A stretch of DNA of 61,367 nt from Paludibacteraceae bacterium (GCA_017477325.1 JAFUWV010000007.1:1-61367), one strand, 5' to 3'; numbered from the stretch's first letter, positions 42,851 through 51,981 are shown. The notes: generated from the sequence alone by a model not told the origin. Made by a program: numbers and translations.

Positions 42851-44131
42851 TTATGCAGCTCTGCGGAATTTGCGGATTTGGTAGAACAGCATGATGCCGG
42901 CAGTGAGGGCGGAGAGCAGGTCGGATACGGGCAACGAGAGCCAGACTCCATTAAGTTGGAAAGCAAGAGGCAGCAAAAGTGCAAGAGGAATAAGATAGAG
43001 CACTTGCCTGGTAAGTGACAGGAATATAGCCTTGCCTGCCAACCCGATGCTGGTAAAGAAGTTGCCTGTGACCATCTGGAATCCGGTGCAGAAGAATACG
43101 GCAAGCACGATGCGCATGGCAGGCACGGACATCTCGATGAGTTCTGCCTCATGGGTAAACATCTTGACGAGCAACTCGGGACATATTTCAGCAAGCAGAA
43201 AGACAAGGGTGGTGACGGCCGTCGCCCACAGAGCGGTGAGCCGGAAGACACTAAGCATACGATGATATTGCCGGGCTCCGTAATTGTAGCCGGCTATGGG
43301 TTGCATGCCTTGGTTGAGACCCATGACAATCATGGCAAAGACGAATGTCACCCGGTTGATGACTCCATAAGAGGCTATAGCCATATCTCCGCCGTAGTGC
43401 TTGAGTTGGTTGTTAAGTATGATGACGACAACGCTATGAGCTATATTCATAAGGAATGGTGATAGTCCGATAGCAAACGAGTCAAGCACGATTTTACGGT
43501 CAAGCCGCCACATCTTGCGGTTGAAGTGCAGCAGTTCGTTGGGGTTGCAGAAGATAGTGAACTGCCATATGACAGCTACCGCTTGTGAGATCATGGTAGC
43601 AAGAGCAGCACCTCGTACACCCATGTCGAGAACAAAGATAAAGACGGGGTCGAGAGCGATGTTAAGCACTACGGCTACGATGGTGGCAGTCATGGAGGCT
43701 GTGGGATGACCCGAGGAACGGAGCATGTTGTTCAGCCCGAAATAGATATGTGTGAGAACATTACCTATCAGTATAGGCACCATGTAGTCATGGGCATAAC
43801 GGAGTGTGTCATCAGAAGCACCGAAAGCACGCAGGATAGGGTCAAGCCAGATGAGACCGACCGCTGTCACTGCAGCGCTGAGCAAGATGTTGAGCACTAT
43901 GACGTTGCCAAGCACGCGACGGGCGCTCTCGTAGTCACGTTGTCCGAGTTTGATAGCTACCAATGTGCTTGCGCCGACTCCCACCATGCTGCCAAAGGCG
44001 GCACATATATCCATAAATGGTTTGGCAACGGTAAGACCCGAAAGAGCCAATGCTCCAACACCATGACCGATGAAGATGGAGTCAACAATATTGTAGAGCG
44101 AGCTGGCAGTCATAGCAATGATTGCCGGCAA
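42851..44131 (-). CDS. MATE family efflux transporter
   Basis: The protein of at least 426 aa has 12 hydrophobic segments in two similar halves, with MATE landmarks PAIIAMTASSLYNIVDSIFIGHGVG, SGLTVAKPFMDICAAFGSMVGVGAS and NQGMQPIAGYNYGARQYHRM. It should expel cationic drugs or metabolites by Na+ or H+ antiport. Position 44131 is a TTG; the conserved MATE N terminus (LGTEPIGKLLRQYAL) continues in frame upstream to about 44209, where no ATG, GTG or TTG exists, so the true start is unclear. It is last in the trmB-mrp-MATE run and its frame extends to the mrp stop codon. Confidence 0.88.
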   Translation of the reverse strand: MPAIIAMTASSLYNIVDSIFIGHGVGALALSGLTVAKPFMDICAAFGSMVGVGASTLVAIKLGQRDYESARRVLGNVIVLNILLSAAVTAVGLIWLDPILRAFGASDDTLRYAHDYMVPILIGNVLTHIYFGLNNMLRSSGHPTASMTATIVAVVLNIALDPVFIFVLDMGVRGAALATMISQAVAVIWQFTIFCNPNELLHFNRKMWRLDRKIVLDSFAIGLSPFLMNIAHSVVVIILNNQLKHYGGDMAIASYGVINRVTFVFAMIVMGLNQGMQPIAGYNYGARQYHRMLSVFRLTALWATAVTTLVFLLAEICPELLVKMFTHEAELIEMSVPAMRIVLAVFFCTGFQMVTGNFFTSIGLAGKAIFLSLTRQVLYLIPLALLLPLAFQLNGVWLSLPVSDLLSALTAGIMLFYQIRKFRRAA

Positions 44132-44213
44132 AGCATATTGTCGGAGCAGTTTGCCAATAGGCTCAGTACCTAAGGCAAGGGTGTTAGTATGGTCGGCAGA
44201 CTGTTTGATGTTT

Positions 44214-45257
44214 TTATTTAGCGCTTAACAAGTTTGCTATTTGATTGTAGAAAGCGGCAGCAGGGTGGCCTTGCTGCAGAGTGACAGGAGTGCCATCGTC
44301 GGCAGCTTGACGGATGCTTTCGACAAGAGGAATCTGACCGAGCAGGGGAACTCCAAGTTCTTGAGCCAGATGTTTGCCTCCGTCTTTACCGAAAATATAA
44401 TACCTATTCTGCGGCAGTTCTTGCGGAGTGAACCATGCCATATTCTCTATTATTCCGATTACCGGCACGGCAACATGCTCATTGCGGAACATGTCAACTC
44501 CTTTCTTTGCATCGACAAGAGCAACGGGCTGAGGTGTGGTAACGACAATGGCTCCTGTAAGTTGAACGGTCTGTACGACGGTCAGATGAATATCGCTCGT
44601 GCCCGGCGGGAGGTCGATGAGCAGATAGTCGAGAGCCCCCCAATCGGCTTCTGTGAGGAGTTGTTTGATAGCATTGCTGGCTAACCCTCCCCGCCAGACA
44701 ACGGCATTATCCGGGTCAACAAAGAATCCGATACTGAGAAGGCGCACACCATATTGCTCTACAGGTTCGATGAGTTCTCTGCCATCGACAACTGTCATCA
44801 CGGGTCGTGCAGCTTCCACGTTGAACATCTTGGGTTGAGAAGGACCATGAATATCGGCATCGAGGAGTCCTACGCTATAGCCCCGTTCAGAGAGAGCGAT
44901 AGCCAGGTTGGCGGCTACGGTGGACTTGCCAACACCGCCTTTGCCGGAACTGACAGCTATGATATTCTTAACTTCGGAAAGGGGATTATCGTCTTTTTTG
45001 AGAGTTGTCTGTTTAGGGAATTTTGTGTGAATGGTGACAGCAGCATTAGGGTCAACGTAAGTCTTTACCGCCACTTCTGCCGCTTTGACAACAGACTTGA
45101 GAAAAGGGTCGTTTTCTTTCTGAAAGATAAGAGAAAACGACACTTCAAAACCTGAAATGCGAATGTCGTCTTCAAGCATTCCGCTTTCTATCAGGTCTTT
45201 GCCGTTGCCGGGGTAGCGCACATGGCGCAGTGCATCGATTATTTGTTGAGGATACAT
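44214..45257 (-). CDS. mrp: Mrp/ApbC/NBP35-type Fe-S carrier ATPase
   Basis: The 347-aa protein joins an N-terminal MIP18/DUF59-like domain (about 1-75) to a deviant-Walker P-loop ATPase: SSGKGGVGKSTVAANLAIAL (about 103-122), LLDADIHGPSQPKMF, LLIDLPPGTSDIHL and GIIENMAWFT. In this sequence the usual C-terminal CxxC of Fe-S carriers (normally ENMSYFxCPxC) is replaced by NMAWFTPQELPQNRY, a variant seen in Bacteroidota Mrp proteins. It is predicted to bind and deliver Fe-S clusters. It follows trmB by 11 bases. Confidence 0.9.
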   Translation of the reverse strand: MYPQQIIDALRHVRYPGNGKDLIESGMLEDDIRISGFEVSFSLIFQKENDPFLKSVVKAAEVAVKTYVDPNAAVTIHTKFPKQTTLKKDDNPLSEVKNIIAVSSGKGGVGKSTVAANLAIALSERGYSVGLLDADIHGPSQPKMFNVEAARPVMTVVDGRELIEPVEQYGVRLLSIGFFVDPDNAVVWRGGLASNAIKQLLTEADWGALDYLLIDLPPGTSDIHLTVVQTVQLTGAIVVTTPQPVALVDAKKGVDMFRNEHVAVPVIGIIENMAWFTPQELPQNRYYIFGKDGGKHLAQELGVPLLGQIPLVESIRQAADDGTPVTLQQGHPAAAFYNQIANLLSAK

Positions 45258-45268
45258 CTTTATAAGAT

Positions 45269-46036
45269 TTAAAGATTTAAAGATTGATTTTGTGTGTGAT
45301 AGTTTCTGCCATAAGAGCGATAGGTGTCCTTTTCGATTTCGACATCAGGCTCAATATAAGTATCTTGTTTGGGGAGCATGAAGCGGAGATACTTGATGGT
45401 CATTCCCCGGTCGAGCCACTGCCGCTCATAGTGCGTCTTCAGGCTGAGAACGGGGTCGGTATAGTCAGAATGATAGAGGTCGGGTGTGTTAGTGAGGCAA
45501 GGAAAAGAGTTGGCTTTGAGCATCTCAAGTGTATATTGATAGAGGAAGGGACTGTCGGTTTTGAGATTGACGATACCGTTGTCTTTCATGATGTTGCAAT
45601 AGCGCTCCATGAAATACGATGAAGTGAGGCGTTTGGTGGCTTTCTTCATCTGCGGGTCGGGGAAAGTAATCCATATCTCACTGACTTCGTCATGAGCAAA
45701 GAAACGCGTGAGAAACTCGATGTTAGTACGAAGGAAGCCGACATTGGCCATATTGTCAAGACAGGCTTGCCTGGCACCTGCCCATATACGGGCTCCCTTA
45801 ATGTCGATGCCTACAAAGTTTTTATCAGGGAACATTTGTGCCAATCCAACTGTATATTCTCCTCTGCCGCAACCAAGTTCGAGCACTATAGGGTTGTCGT
45901 TATGAAAGAAGTCGGAATGCCAGTTGCCGGCTATAGTGTGTGGAGTGGTGAGGTCCGGTGTTTGAGTTGCACTGCACTGGATGACGTTAGAAAACGTCTC
46001 CATCTCAGCGAACTTGCGAAGTTTGTTTTTGCCCAT
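45269..46036 (-). CDS. trmB: tRNA (guanine-N7)-methyltransferase TrmB
   Basis: The 255-aa protein contains the TrmB order: NPIVLELGCGRGEYTVGLAQ (SAM site, about 51-70), NFVGIDIKGARIWAGARQA, FLRTNIEFL, ISEIWITFPDPQMKKATKRLTS (the signature FPDPQ with its basic follow-up) and LKTDSPFLYQYT. It makes m7G46 in the variable loop of tRNAs. Length and motifs are normal, with an additional C-terminal stretch of about 30 residues. It sits 48 bases after gldH and 11 bases before mrp in the same orientation. Confidence 0.95.
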   Translation of the reverse strand: MGKNKLRKFAEMETFSNVIQCSATQTPDLTTPHTIAGNWHSDFFHNDNPIVLELGCGRGEYTVGLAQMFPDKNFVGIDIKGARIWAGARQACLDNMANVGFLRTNIEFLTRFFAHDEVSEIWITFPDPQMKKATKRLTSSYFMERYCNIMKDNGIVNLKTDSPFLYQYTLEMLKANSFPCLTNTPDLYHSDYTDPVLSLKTHYERQWLDRGMTIKYLRFMLPKQDTYIEPDVEIEKDTYRSYGRNYHTQNQSLNL

Positions 46037-46084
46037 AGAGGGGGATAGTTGTTATAGATTTGTTTATTATTAAATTCTCACTGT

Positions 46085-46564
46085 TTATTCACTCTTCACT
46101 ATTTTTACTCCTACGTCAGAAATTCCACGCAGCGTGTTCTCGCGCATGGCTTGCTCAATGCAGAGACTGAGGGTGTCGGTAGAGCGGAATATGTGGTTGT
46201 GCATGTAAAGCACAGGCATCTCGCGCAGGTTGCCATAGCCATTGCCGAGCCATCGACCACGGTCGTCGGCAAGAAAGAACTCGATGGTGTCGCGAGAAGA
46301 AAGGTGACCGGTGACAGCTGTGCGGTTGCCTGAAATGAAGAGCCACATGTTCTGGTAGGGGTATTGCTGAGTGTGGCGGATGGAGATGATTACATCGTAA
46401 GGCGAGATGGTGTCGGGCGCAGCGAAGTCAAAGCAGAGAGCAGAGTCGGCATGCCATCCTTCACGGGGCAAAGGCTGATACTCGGAGAAGACTGTTTTTC
46501 CGGAGCAGGCACAGAATGACAAAACTGCGACAAGGAGGAATATGTGATAAAGTTTGCTATTCAT
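46085..46564 (-). CDS. gldH: Gliding-motility lipoprotein GldH
   Basis: From ATG 46562-46564 the product is 159 aa with a lipoprotein signal (LLVAVLSFCAC). The family features are visible: FSEYQPLPREGWHADSALCF, YDVIISIRHTQQYPYQNMWLFI and the C-terminal ENTLRGISDVGVKIVKS. GldH is required for gliding in flavobacteria and is kept in non-gliding Bacteroidales, where it is linked to the T9SS-bearing envelope. A longer frame upstream is only the other frame of the preceding gene. It overlaps ricT by 8 bases, as in many Bacteroidota. Confidence 0.9.
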   Translation of the reverse strand: MNSKLYHIFLLVAVLSFCACSGKTVFSEYQPLPREGWHADSALCFDFAAPDTISPYDVIISIRHTQQYPYQNMWLFISGNRTAVTGHLSSRDTIEFFLADDRGRWLGNGYGNLREMPVLYMHNHIFRSTDTLSLCIEQAMRENTLRGISDVGVKIVKSE

Positions 46565-47765
46565 TGTTGTTGCGGTTGTCACGATTATCACGGTTGTATC
46601 GATTAGGACGTTGCTGACGGTTGTCACGATTCTGCCGGAAGCCGTCACGGTTTTGTCTTTGGCCTTTGTTGTCTCTATTGCCACGTTTGCGGTCGAAGCG
46701 GGTGAGATCGTCCTGTCCGACTACGTTCTGATAGTCGGGAATGTTTTCGACAGCCTCTGCAGTTGTTTCTTTTCCACCGAGCGTGTAGGGTTTCTTGCCT
46801 TCGTTGTTCATAGCAATAATTTCGTTGGCCTGCTCGGGAGAAAGTGTGTGCAAGTTGGCAGGCTTTCCGGGAGCGGAAGAGTAGGTTATTTCACGCTGCA
46901 GGGGGTTGGCGGAGAAGAAATACCAAGTGCCGTCTTGTGTCTCAAGAGTGATGCGGCGGTCCGGAAAATCCCGGGTGGCGTCCTCATAGACAGGTACTTC
47001 GAAATTGAGGCAACACTTGAGTTTGGCGCATTGTCCTGCCAGTTTCTGCGGGTTGAGTGAGATGTTCTGCAGGCGCGGGGCGTTGGTGCTGACGGAGCGG
47101 AAGTTGGTAAGCCATGTGGAGCAGCAGAGTTCTCTTCCGCAAGGTCCTGTCCCGCCAATTCTGCCGGCCTCCTGACGTGCACCAATCTGTTTCATTTCGA
47201 TACGCACGCGGAAGGTCTCTGCATAGACTTTGATGAGCTGGCGGAAGTCCACACGCTCGTCGGCTATATAATAGAAGATTGCTTTGGTGCCGTCACCTTG
47301 ATATTCGACATCGCCTATTTTCATCTGCAGTTGCAGGTCTTTGGCAAGTTGGCGCGCACGAATCATAGTCTGCTGCTCCTTTGCCTTGGCCTCGTCACGT
47401 TTACGCAGGTCTTGTTCGGTAGCAAACCGGTAGATGTTCCGGATTTCGTATCTGGCAAGGTCGATATGGTTTTTCTGCATTTGCAGAGCCACGAGTCTGC
47501 CGGTGAGAGTTACTTCGCCGATGTCGTGTCCGGGGTTGGCCTCGACAGCTATAGTGTCGCCTTTCTTGAGGGGCAAATGTTCGGAGTTGTGATAGTAGCC
47601 TTTGCGAGTGTTCTTGAATTGCACTTCTACGAGGTCGGTCTCGCTAATGTTTTCAGGCAGGTCCTGAAGCCAGTCGGTTACAGGTAGCATGTGAAGTGAG
47701 TTGCGGCGACATGCACCTGCACCGAGTTCGCAGTTGCCATTATTTAGTGTAAAATTATCTTGCAT
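46557..47765 (-). CDS. PSP1/RicT-like (YaaT family) regulatory protein
   Basis: The 402-aa protein contains the PSP1 C-terminal domain (about 80-290): AKAKEQQTMIRARQLAKDLQLQMKIG, YYIADERVDFRQLIKVYAETF, RIEMKQIGARQEA, GGTGPCGRELCCSTW and SLNPQKLAGQCAKLKCCLNFE. The Cys cluster CGxxxCC...C...CC would hold an Fe-S cluster as in B. subtilis RicT. After about 360 the tail is an Arg/Asn/Asp repeat region (RDNR, QNRD, RYNRDN) likely to be disordered and RNA-binding. Homologues influence RNA processing. It lies between holB and gldH, the common Bacteroidota arrangement. Confidence 0.85.
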   Translation of the reverse strand: MQDNFTLNNGNCELGAGACRRNSLHMLPVTDWLQDLPENISETDLVEVQFKNTRKGYYHNSEHLPLKKGDTIAVEANPGHDIGEVTLTGRLVALQMQKNHIDLARYEIRNIYRFATEQDLRKRDEAKAKEQQTMIRARQLAKDLQLQMKIGDVEYQGDGTKAIFYYIADERVDFRQLIKVYAETFRVRIEMKQIGARQEAGRIGGTGPCGRELCCSTWLTNFRSVSTNAPRLQNISLNPQKLAGQCAKLKCCLNFEVPVYEDATRDFPDRRITLETQDGTWYFFSANPLQREITYSSAPGKPANLHTLSPEQANEIIAMNNEGKKPYTLGGKETTAEAVENIPDYQNVVGQDDLTRFDRKRGNRDNKGQRQNRDGFRQNRDNRQQRPNRYNRDNRDNRNNNE

Positions 47766-47802
47766 AAAGAAAGAGTTTGATATGTTCGTTTAGTCTGATA
47801 AG

Positions 47803-48951
47803 TTATTTTTTGATGAGCACAATAGTTTGCAGACAGAGGTCGAAGAAGATGATTTTTGCATTTCCGTTTTGCTCGATTTGCTGTTGTGCTACAGTGAACT
47901 GCCGGAGGAGTTGTTCTACATTACGCTCGTTGATAAAAGGTGCGAAGCGCTCAGAGAAAGCGGCTTCTTGCAGTGTCTGATAGTTGAGCTGAGGCTGCTG
48001 AAGGTTGCGGATATAGTTTTCTCTGATTTGGTTCTGAGCATAGACGAGGAAAATTTTCTGTACTTCTCTGCCTTTAGCAGCCATCTGTGAGCACCATTCC
48101 CTAAGGTCGAACAGAGCCTCGTAACTTTTTTTTCTGCCTACTGACCACGCATTGCGGAACAGAGAGGTGAACATATTGAGATTCTGTTGCATTTCATCGG
48201 TTTGCGACAGGGTCTGCAGTGCCCTGAGCCAACTGCCGTTCGCAATATGGGCGATACTCTTGGCTTCGTTTGTGGAGAGGTCCTCGTTTTGACTGAGGAG
48301 TGCTTGCTTGATTTCTTCTTCCGACAGGTTAGGGATGTGAATCTGCTGTGTGCGGGAGAGGATGGTAGGGAGCAACCGTTCAGGCTCTTGCGTAACGAGC
48401 AGGAAAAGAGTCTTCACAGGCGGTTCTTCTATGATTTTGAGCAGTTTGTTAGCACAGGCGGTATGCATCTTCTCTGGGAGCCATATAATCATGGTCTTAT
48501 ATCCGTCGGAGAATGATTTGAGTGAGAGTTTGCGCAGTATCTCACTGCTTTCGGCTTCATAGATAACCCCTTGTTTGTTTTCCGCTCCGATGGCGGCATA
48601 CCAGTCGTTTTGCGAGAAATACTGTTTCTGAAGGATTATGTTGCGAAACTGCTCGATGAAATCGTCACAGACAGAGTCTCTGCCTGTTTTCTCCTTGAAG
48701 ACAGGGAAGGCAAAATGCAGGTCAGGGTGCTGCAATTTCCGGTACTGCAGACAGGACGGACATTGTCCGCAGGAGTCGTTTTCAGTGCGATGTTCGCAAG
48801 CTATATACTGCGCATAAGCTATAGCGAGACTCAGACTGCCGACCCCCTCTTGTCCGAAAAACAACTGCGCATGCGGTATGCGAGACTCTGTAACAGAGAG
48901 CCTTAAGCGTTGCTTTACTTCGTTTTGCCCTATGATATCTTTGAACTGCAT
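47803..48951 (-). CDS. holB: DNA polymerase III subunit delta' (clamp loader)
   Basis: The 382-aa protein has the clamp-loader ATPase fold: IGQNEVKQRLR, IPHAQLFFGQEGVGSLSLAIAYAQYI (a degenerate Walker A, GQEGVGSLS, lacking the Lys-Thr/Ser, as expected for a non-catalytic delta'), a zinc module CEHRTENDSCGQCPSCLQY, KMHTACANKLLKIIEEPP, FLLVTQEPERLLPTILSRTQ (sensor 1 and the SRC-like motif as SRT). It loads the beta clamp at replication forks. It begins a run of six same-strand genes down to the MATE transporter. Confidence 0.9.
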   Translation of the reverse strand: MQFKDIIGQNEVKQRLRLSVTESRIPHAQLFFGQEGVGSLSLAIAYAQYIACEHRTENDSCGQCPSCLQYRKLQHPDLHFAFPVFKEKTGRDSVCDDFIEQFRNIILQKQYFSQNDWYAAIGAENKQGVIYEAESSEILRKLSLKSFSDGYKTMIIWLPEKMHTACANKLLKIIEEPPVKTLFLLVTQEPERLLPTILSRTQQIHIPNLSEEEIKQALLSQNEDLSTNEAKSIAHIANGSWLRALQTLSQTDEMQQNLNMFTSLFRNAWSVGRKKSYEALFDLREWCSQMAAKGREVQKIFLVYAQNQIRENYIRNLQQPQLNYQTLQEAAFSERFAPFINERNVEQLLRQFTVAQQQIEQNGNAKIIFFDLCLQTIVLIKK

Positions 48952-48961
48952 AATTCGGGTG

Positions 48962-48969
48962 CAAAATTA
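48962..48969 (-). promoter_or_regulatory. -7 box of the holB operon
   Basis: Minus-strand TAATTTTG; only a weak TTTA lies at the -33 distance. It places the transcription start only some 4 nt before the holB ATG. Confidence 0.55.
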
Positions 48970-48976
48970 CAAAAAA

Positions 48977-49008
48977 TTTGTGTAATTAAAAAATATACAT
49001 TACCTTTG
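48977..49008 (+). promoter_or_regulatory. Promoter of rpsP
   Basis: TTTG (48977-48980), 20 nt, TACCTTTG (49001-49008). Confidence 0.75.
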
Positions 49009-49015
49009 CACGCTT

Positions 49016-49121
49016 TTTCGAGTAAAGAGCACGTTATTAACAGAGTTTATGCTACGAAAAGCATAATGCTCACACTATTAATCCGAGGCACGCGATGCCT
49101 CATAAATAACACATTACAACA
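49016..49121 (+). promoter_or_regulatory. Structured 5' leader of rpsP
   Basis: The roughly 105-nt leader has two hairpins: ATGCTACGAAAAGCAT (49049-49064) and GAGGCACGCGATGCCTC (49085-49101), then an A-rich stretch before the ATG. Ribosomal-protein leaders often bind the encoded protein for feedback control; this is an inference from structure alone. Confidence 0.45.
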
Positions 49122-49661
49122 ATGGCAACAAAGATTCGTCTTGCCCGTCATGGTCATAAAGACTATGCTTATTACCACATTGTGGTAGCAGACAGCCGTT
49201 CGCCCCGCGACGGCAAGTTCATTGAGCGTATCGGCTCTTACAACCCTAACACCAATCCTGCTACAATCGATCTGAATTTCGAGCGTGCATTGTATTGGGT
49301 AAATGTAGGTGCTCAACCGACAGACACCGTGCGTAACATTCTCTCTCGTGAGGGTGTGATGCTGATGAAACACCTTCAGGGTGGAGTAAAGAAAGGTGCT
49401 TTCGATGAGGCAACAGCTCAGAAACGTTTCGACGCCTGGAAGGCAGAGAAAGATGCCAAGCTGGGCAAGGTAAGCGCAGAAGAGGCTGCAAAGGCTCAGA
49501 AAGTAGCAAAAGAGCGTCTGGCTCAAGAAGTAGAGGCTAACAAGCAGAAGGCTCAGGAACTGGCAAAGAAGCGTCAAGAGGCTCTTGAGGCTGAGGCTGC
49601 CGCAGCTGCAGAAGCCGCTCAGGCAGATGCTCCTCAGGAAGAAGCTCCTGCTGCTGAATAA
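49122..49661 (+). CDS. rpsP: 30S ribosomal protein S16 with long acidic C-terminal extension
   Basis: Residues 1-80 are a standard bS16: [42 protein letters not shown] (read in pieces), [32 protein letters not shown]. The usual protein ends near residue 80-90; here about 90 extra residues follow, rich in Ala, Glu, Lys and Gln ([20 protein letters not shown], then [22 protein letters not shown]), predicted as one long helix. Such tails are common in Bacteroidota S16. The protein is needed for 30S assembly. It is monocistronic, between its own promoter and a bidirectional terminator. Confidence 0.96.
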   Translation: MATKIRLARHGHKDYAYYHIVVADSRSPRDGKFIERIGSYNPNTNPATIDLNFERALYWVNVGAQPTDTVRNILSREGVMLMKHLQGGVKKGAFDEATAQKRFDAWKAEKDAKLGKVSAEEAAKAQKVAKERLAQEVEANKQKAQELAKKRQEALEAEAAAAAEAAQADAPQEEAPAAE

Positions 49662-49687
49662 GCAAAGGCTTTTAGCTAAAAACAAAA

Positions 49688-49718
49688 AACAGGATTCCGA
49701 CGGAGTCCTGTTTTTTTT
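49688..49718 (+). terminator. Bidirectional terminator between rpsP and clpX
   Basis: AACAGGATTCC (49688-49698) pairs with GGAGTCCTGTT (49702-49712, one G-T pair), loop GAC, followed by a T run on the plus strand to 49718. The minus strand also continues with TTTTTTG, so it can stop clpX transcripts too. Confidence 0.88.
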
Positions 49719-49849
49719 GTTTAATATAAATGCTCAGGGAGTTGCGCTAATATGGTAAGATTTAAGAATTGAGAGGTAAAGAATATCAGCAGAATGGCAA
49801 GAGCAAGGAGTATGCTTTTTATTGCTATCTTCTTACTTGTTTTCTTCCT

Positions 49850-51100
49850 TTAGAGCGAACTCTGCAGCCGCAACATGTCGGCGGCTTCAATCTTTTGCTT
49901 TGCATAGTCGAGAGTGACAGTGTATTGCGCAGTATGCCGGGACGGAACTTCGAACATGACGGGCATCATGATAGTCTCGGTGAGTGAGCGCAATCCACGT
50001 GCTCCGAGCTTGTACTCCACAGCTTTGTCAACGATATAGTCGAGCACTTCGGGCTGAAACTCCAGTTCGACACCATCCATCAGGAGCAGTTTCTTATACT
50101 GCTTGATGATAGCATTCTTAGGTTCAGTGAGAATGTTTCTGAGTGCTTGCTTTGAGAGCGGCTCAAGATAGGTGAGTATAGGCAGGCGGCCGACAATCTC
50201 CGGTATAAGACCGAACGACTTGAGGTCTTGCGGCGCTATATACTGTAGCATATTGTTCTTGTCGATCTGATGACGTTTGCCTGCATTCTCAAACCCGACG
50301 ACCTGAGTGTTGAGCCGGGCTGCTATCTTACGTTCTATGCCATCGAATGCACCTCCGCAGATGAAGAGAATATTCTGCGTGTTGACATGAATAAACTCTT
50401 GCTCAGGGTGTTTTCTTCCTCCTTCGGGCGGTACGTTGACGACGCTTCCTTCCAACAGTTTCAGCAGCGCCTGCTGAACACCTTCGCCTGAGACATCGCG
50501 CGTGATGCTGGGGTTGTCGGACTTGCGTGCAATCTTGTCGATTTCATCGATGAAGACAATACCCCGTTCGGCCTGCTGAACATCGTAGTTGCACTCTTGC
50601 AGCAGTCTGGAGAGAAGCGACTCGACATCTTCGCCGACATAGCCTGCCTGTGTAAGGACGGTTGCATCGACGATGGTGAAAGGCACGCTGAGCATCTTGG
50701 CGATGGTGCGGGCGAGCAGGGTCTTGCCTGTGCCGGTAGAGCCGACAAGGACAATGTTGGATTTCTCGATCTCCACACCGTCATCGGTGGCAGGTTGCAG
50801 AATACGTTTGTAGTGGTTATAGACGGCAACGGAGAGGAACTGCTTGGCGGCATCCTGACCTATGACATACTGGTCAAGAAAAGCCTTTATCTCCTGTGGT
50901 TTGGGCAGTTGCTTTAAGTCAAGGCTCTGCGCAGTGTTTTTAGTTTTCTTGCCAAGGAGTCCCATCTCTTTGAAGATGAGTTCTCCCTGCTGTATGCAGT
51001 CGGGGCAGATGAAAGAGTCATTAATACCCTGCAGGAGGTTTCTCTCCTCTCTGCCGCAGAAGGAGCAGTATTGTTTGGTTGGATTATCTTTTTTTGCCAT
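49850..51100 (-). CDS. clpX: ATP-dependent Clp protease ATP-binding subunit ClpX
   Basis: The 416-aa protein has the N-terminal zinc-binding domain (CSFCGREE, Cys12/Cys15; CPDC, Cys32/Cys35) and a single AAA+ module: Walker A GSTGTGKT (about 117-124), the pore loop in [14 protein letters not shown], Walker [11 protein letters not shown], sensor GGAFDGIE and LGARGLRSL (sensor 2). It unfolds substrates and feeds them to ClpP. Its ATG shares one base with the clpP stop (TAATG), so the two are translated together. Confidence 0.97.
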   Translation of the reverse strand: MAKKDNPTKQYCSFCGREERNLLQGINDSFICPDCIQQGELIFKEMGLLGKKTKNTAQSLDLKQLPKPQEIKAFLDQYVIGQDAAKQFLSVAVYNHYKRILQPATDDGVEIEKSNIVLVGSTGTGKTLLARTIAKMLSVPFTIVDATVLTQAGYVGEDVESLLSRLLQECNYDVQQAERGIVFIDEIDKIARKSDNPSITRDVSGEGVQQALLKLLEGSVVNVPPEGGRKHPEQEFIHVNTQNILFICGGAFDGIERKIAARLNTQVVGFENAGKRHQIDKNNMLQYIAPQDLKSFGLIPEIVGRLPILTYLEPLSKQALRNILTEPKNAIIKQYKKLLLMDGVELEFQPEVLDYIVDKAVEYKLGARGLRSLTETIMMPVMFEVPSRHTAQYTVTLDYAKQKIEAADMLRLQSSL

Positions 51101-51768
51101 TATTTCTTGGTAAACACTTTGTCAATCATACCATATTCGAGTGCTTCCTGAGAGGTCATCCAATAGTCACGGTCGGCGTCAGCAATGATTTTCTCCATGC
51201 TTTGTCCGCTGTGGTTGGAGATAATCTGATAGAGTTCTTCTTTGAGTTTGAGAATCTCGCGGGCAGTTATCTCGATGTCAGAAGCTTGTCCCTGTATTCC
51301 TCCCATGGGCTGGTGAATCATGACGCGGCTGTGAGGCAGTGCGGCACGCATACCTTTCTCTCCCGCGACGAGCAATACGGCACCCATAGAAGCGGCCATT
51401 CCGGTGCAGATAGTGGCTACTTTGGCACCGATGAACTGCATGGTGTCATAGATGCCGAGACCGGCATAGACACTACCGCCAGGTGTGTTGAGATAGAGAG
51501 AGATGTCGCGGGAGCTGTCAACGGAATCGAGATACAGGAGTTGCGCCTGAATGACGTTGGCGCTATAGTCGGTGACCTCTGTGCCCATGAAGATGATGCG
51601 GTCCATCATGAGTCGAGAGAAGACATCCATTTGAGTGACATTGAGCTGGCGCTCCTCAAGGATAGAGGGGGATATATAACTTGCTGCCGGCATAGCAGCG
51701 TTCATCATGTTTTCGACATGCATGGTGTTCATGCCCATGCTTCGTACGTACTTAAGAAAATCGTTCAT
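51100..51768 (-). CDS. clpP: ATP-dependent Clp protease proteolytic subunit ClpP
   Basis: The 222-aa serine protease subunit has Ser127 in [16 protein letters not shown] and His152 in [11 protein letters not shown]; the third residue, Asp, lies in [28 protein letters not shown] is the conserved handle/strand. ClpP forms the tetradecameric chamber used by ClpX and the ClpC encoded 2.3 kb away. It precedes clpX in a two-gene operon; the genes for trigger factor often found upstream are not here. Confidence 0.97.
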   Translation of the reverse strand: MNDFLKYVRSMGMNTMHVENMMNAAMPAASYISPSILEERQLNVTQMDVFSRLMMDRIIFMGTEVTDYSANVIQAQLLYLDSVDSSRDISLYLNTPGGSVYAGLGIYDTMQFIGAKVATICTGMAASMGAVLLVAGEKGMRAALPHSRVMIHQPMGGIQGQASDIEITAREILKLKEELYQIISNHSGQSMEKIIADADRDYWMTSQEALEYGMIDKVFTKK

Positions 51769-51777
51769 GCTTATAGA

Positions 51778-51812
51778 TGTTTAATGTTTAAAGTTTAATG
51801 TTTAAAGTTTGC
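51778..51812 (-). repeat. TTTAATGTTTAAAG short tandem repeat before clpP
   Basis: Two to three imperfect copies of GTTTAATGTTTAAA lie in the clpP leader, 10 bases from the ATG. Related words are found at 5718-5732 and, as ATTTAAAG twice, at 45266-45284 before mrp. Confidence 0.6.
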
Positions 51813-51861
51813 TTGATGCGGTTAGTCTGAATCTCCTATTCAAGGGAATCTAAAGTGGGGA

Positions 51862-51869
51862 CAAAAATA
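51862..51869 (-). promoter_or_regulatory. -7 box of clpP-clpX
   Basis: Minus-strand TATTTTTG; leader of about 85 nt containing the TTTAATG repeat. Confidence 0.55.
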
Positions 51870-51920
51870 CTGCTTTTTTCTGAGATGTACAAGTAATTTT
51901 TACAATTCAACTTTTTTGTG

Positions 51921-51928
51921 TAACTTTG
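51921..51928 (+). promoter_or_regulatory. -7 box of the porin gene
   Basis: TAACTTTG followed by the typical CAGCC initiation context; -33 region is T-rich (TTTT at 51898-51901). Leader about 45 nt. Confidence 0.65.
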
Positions 51929-51981
51929 CAGCCTGCATAATGTGCACCTAAAGCAAACCGAATGTAGGGCAAACAAAGGAG

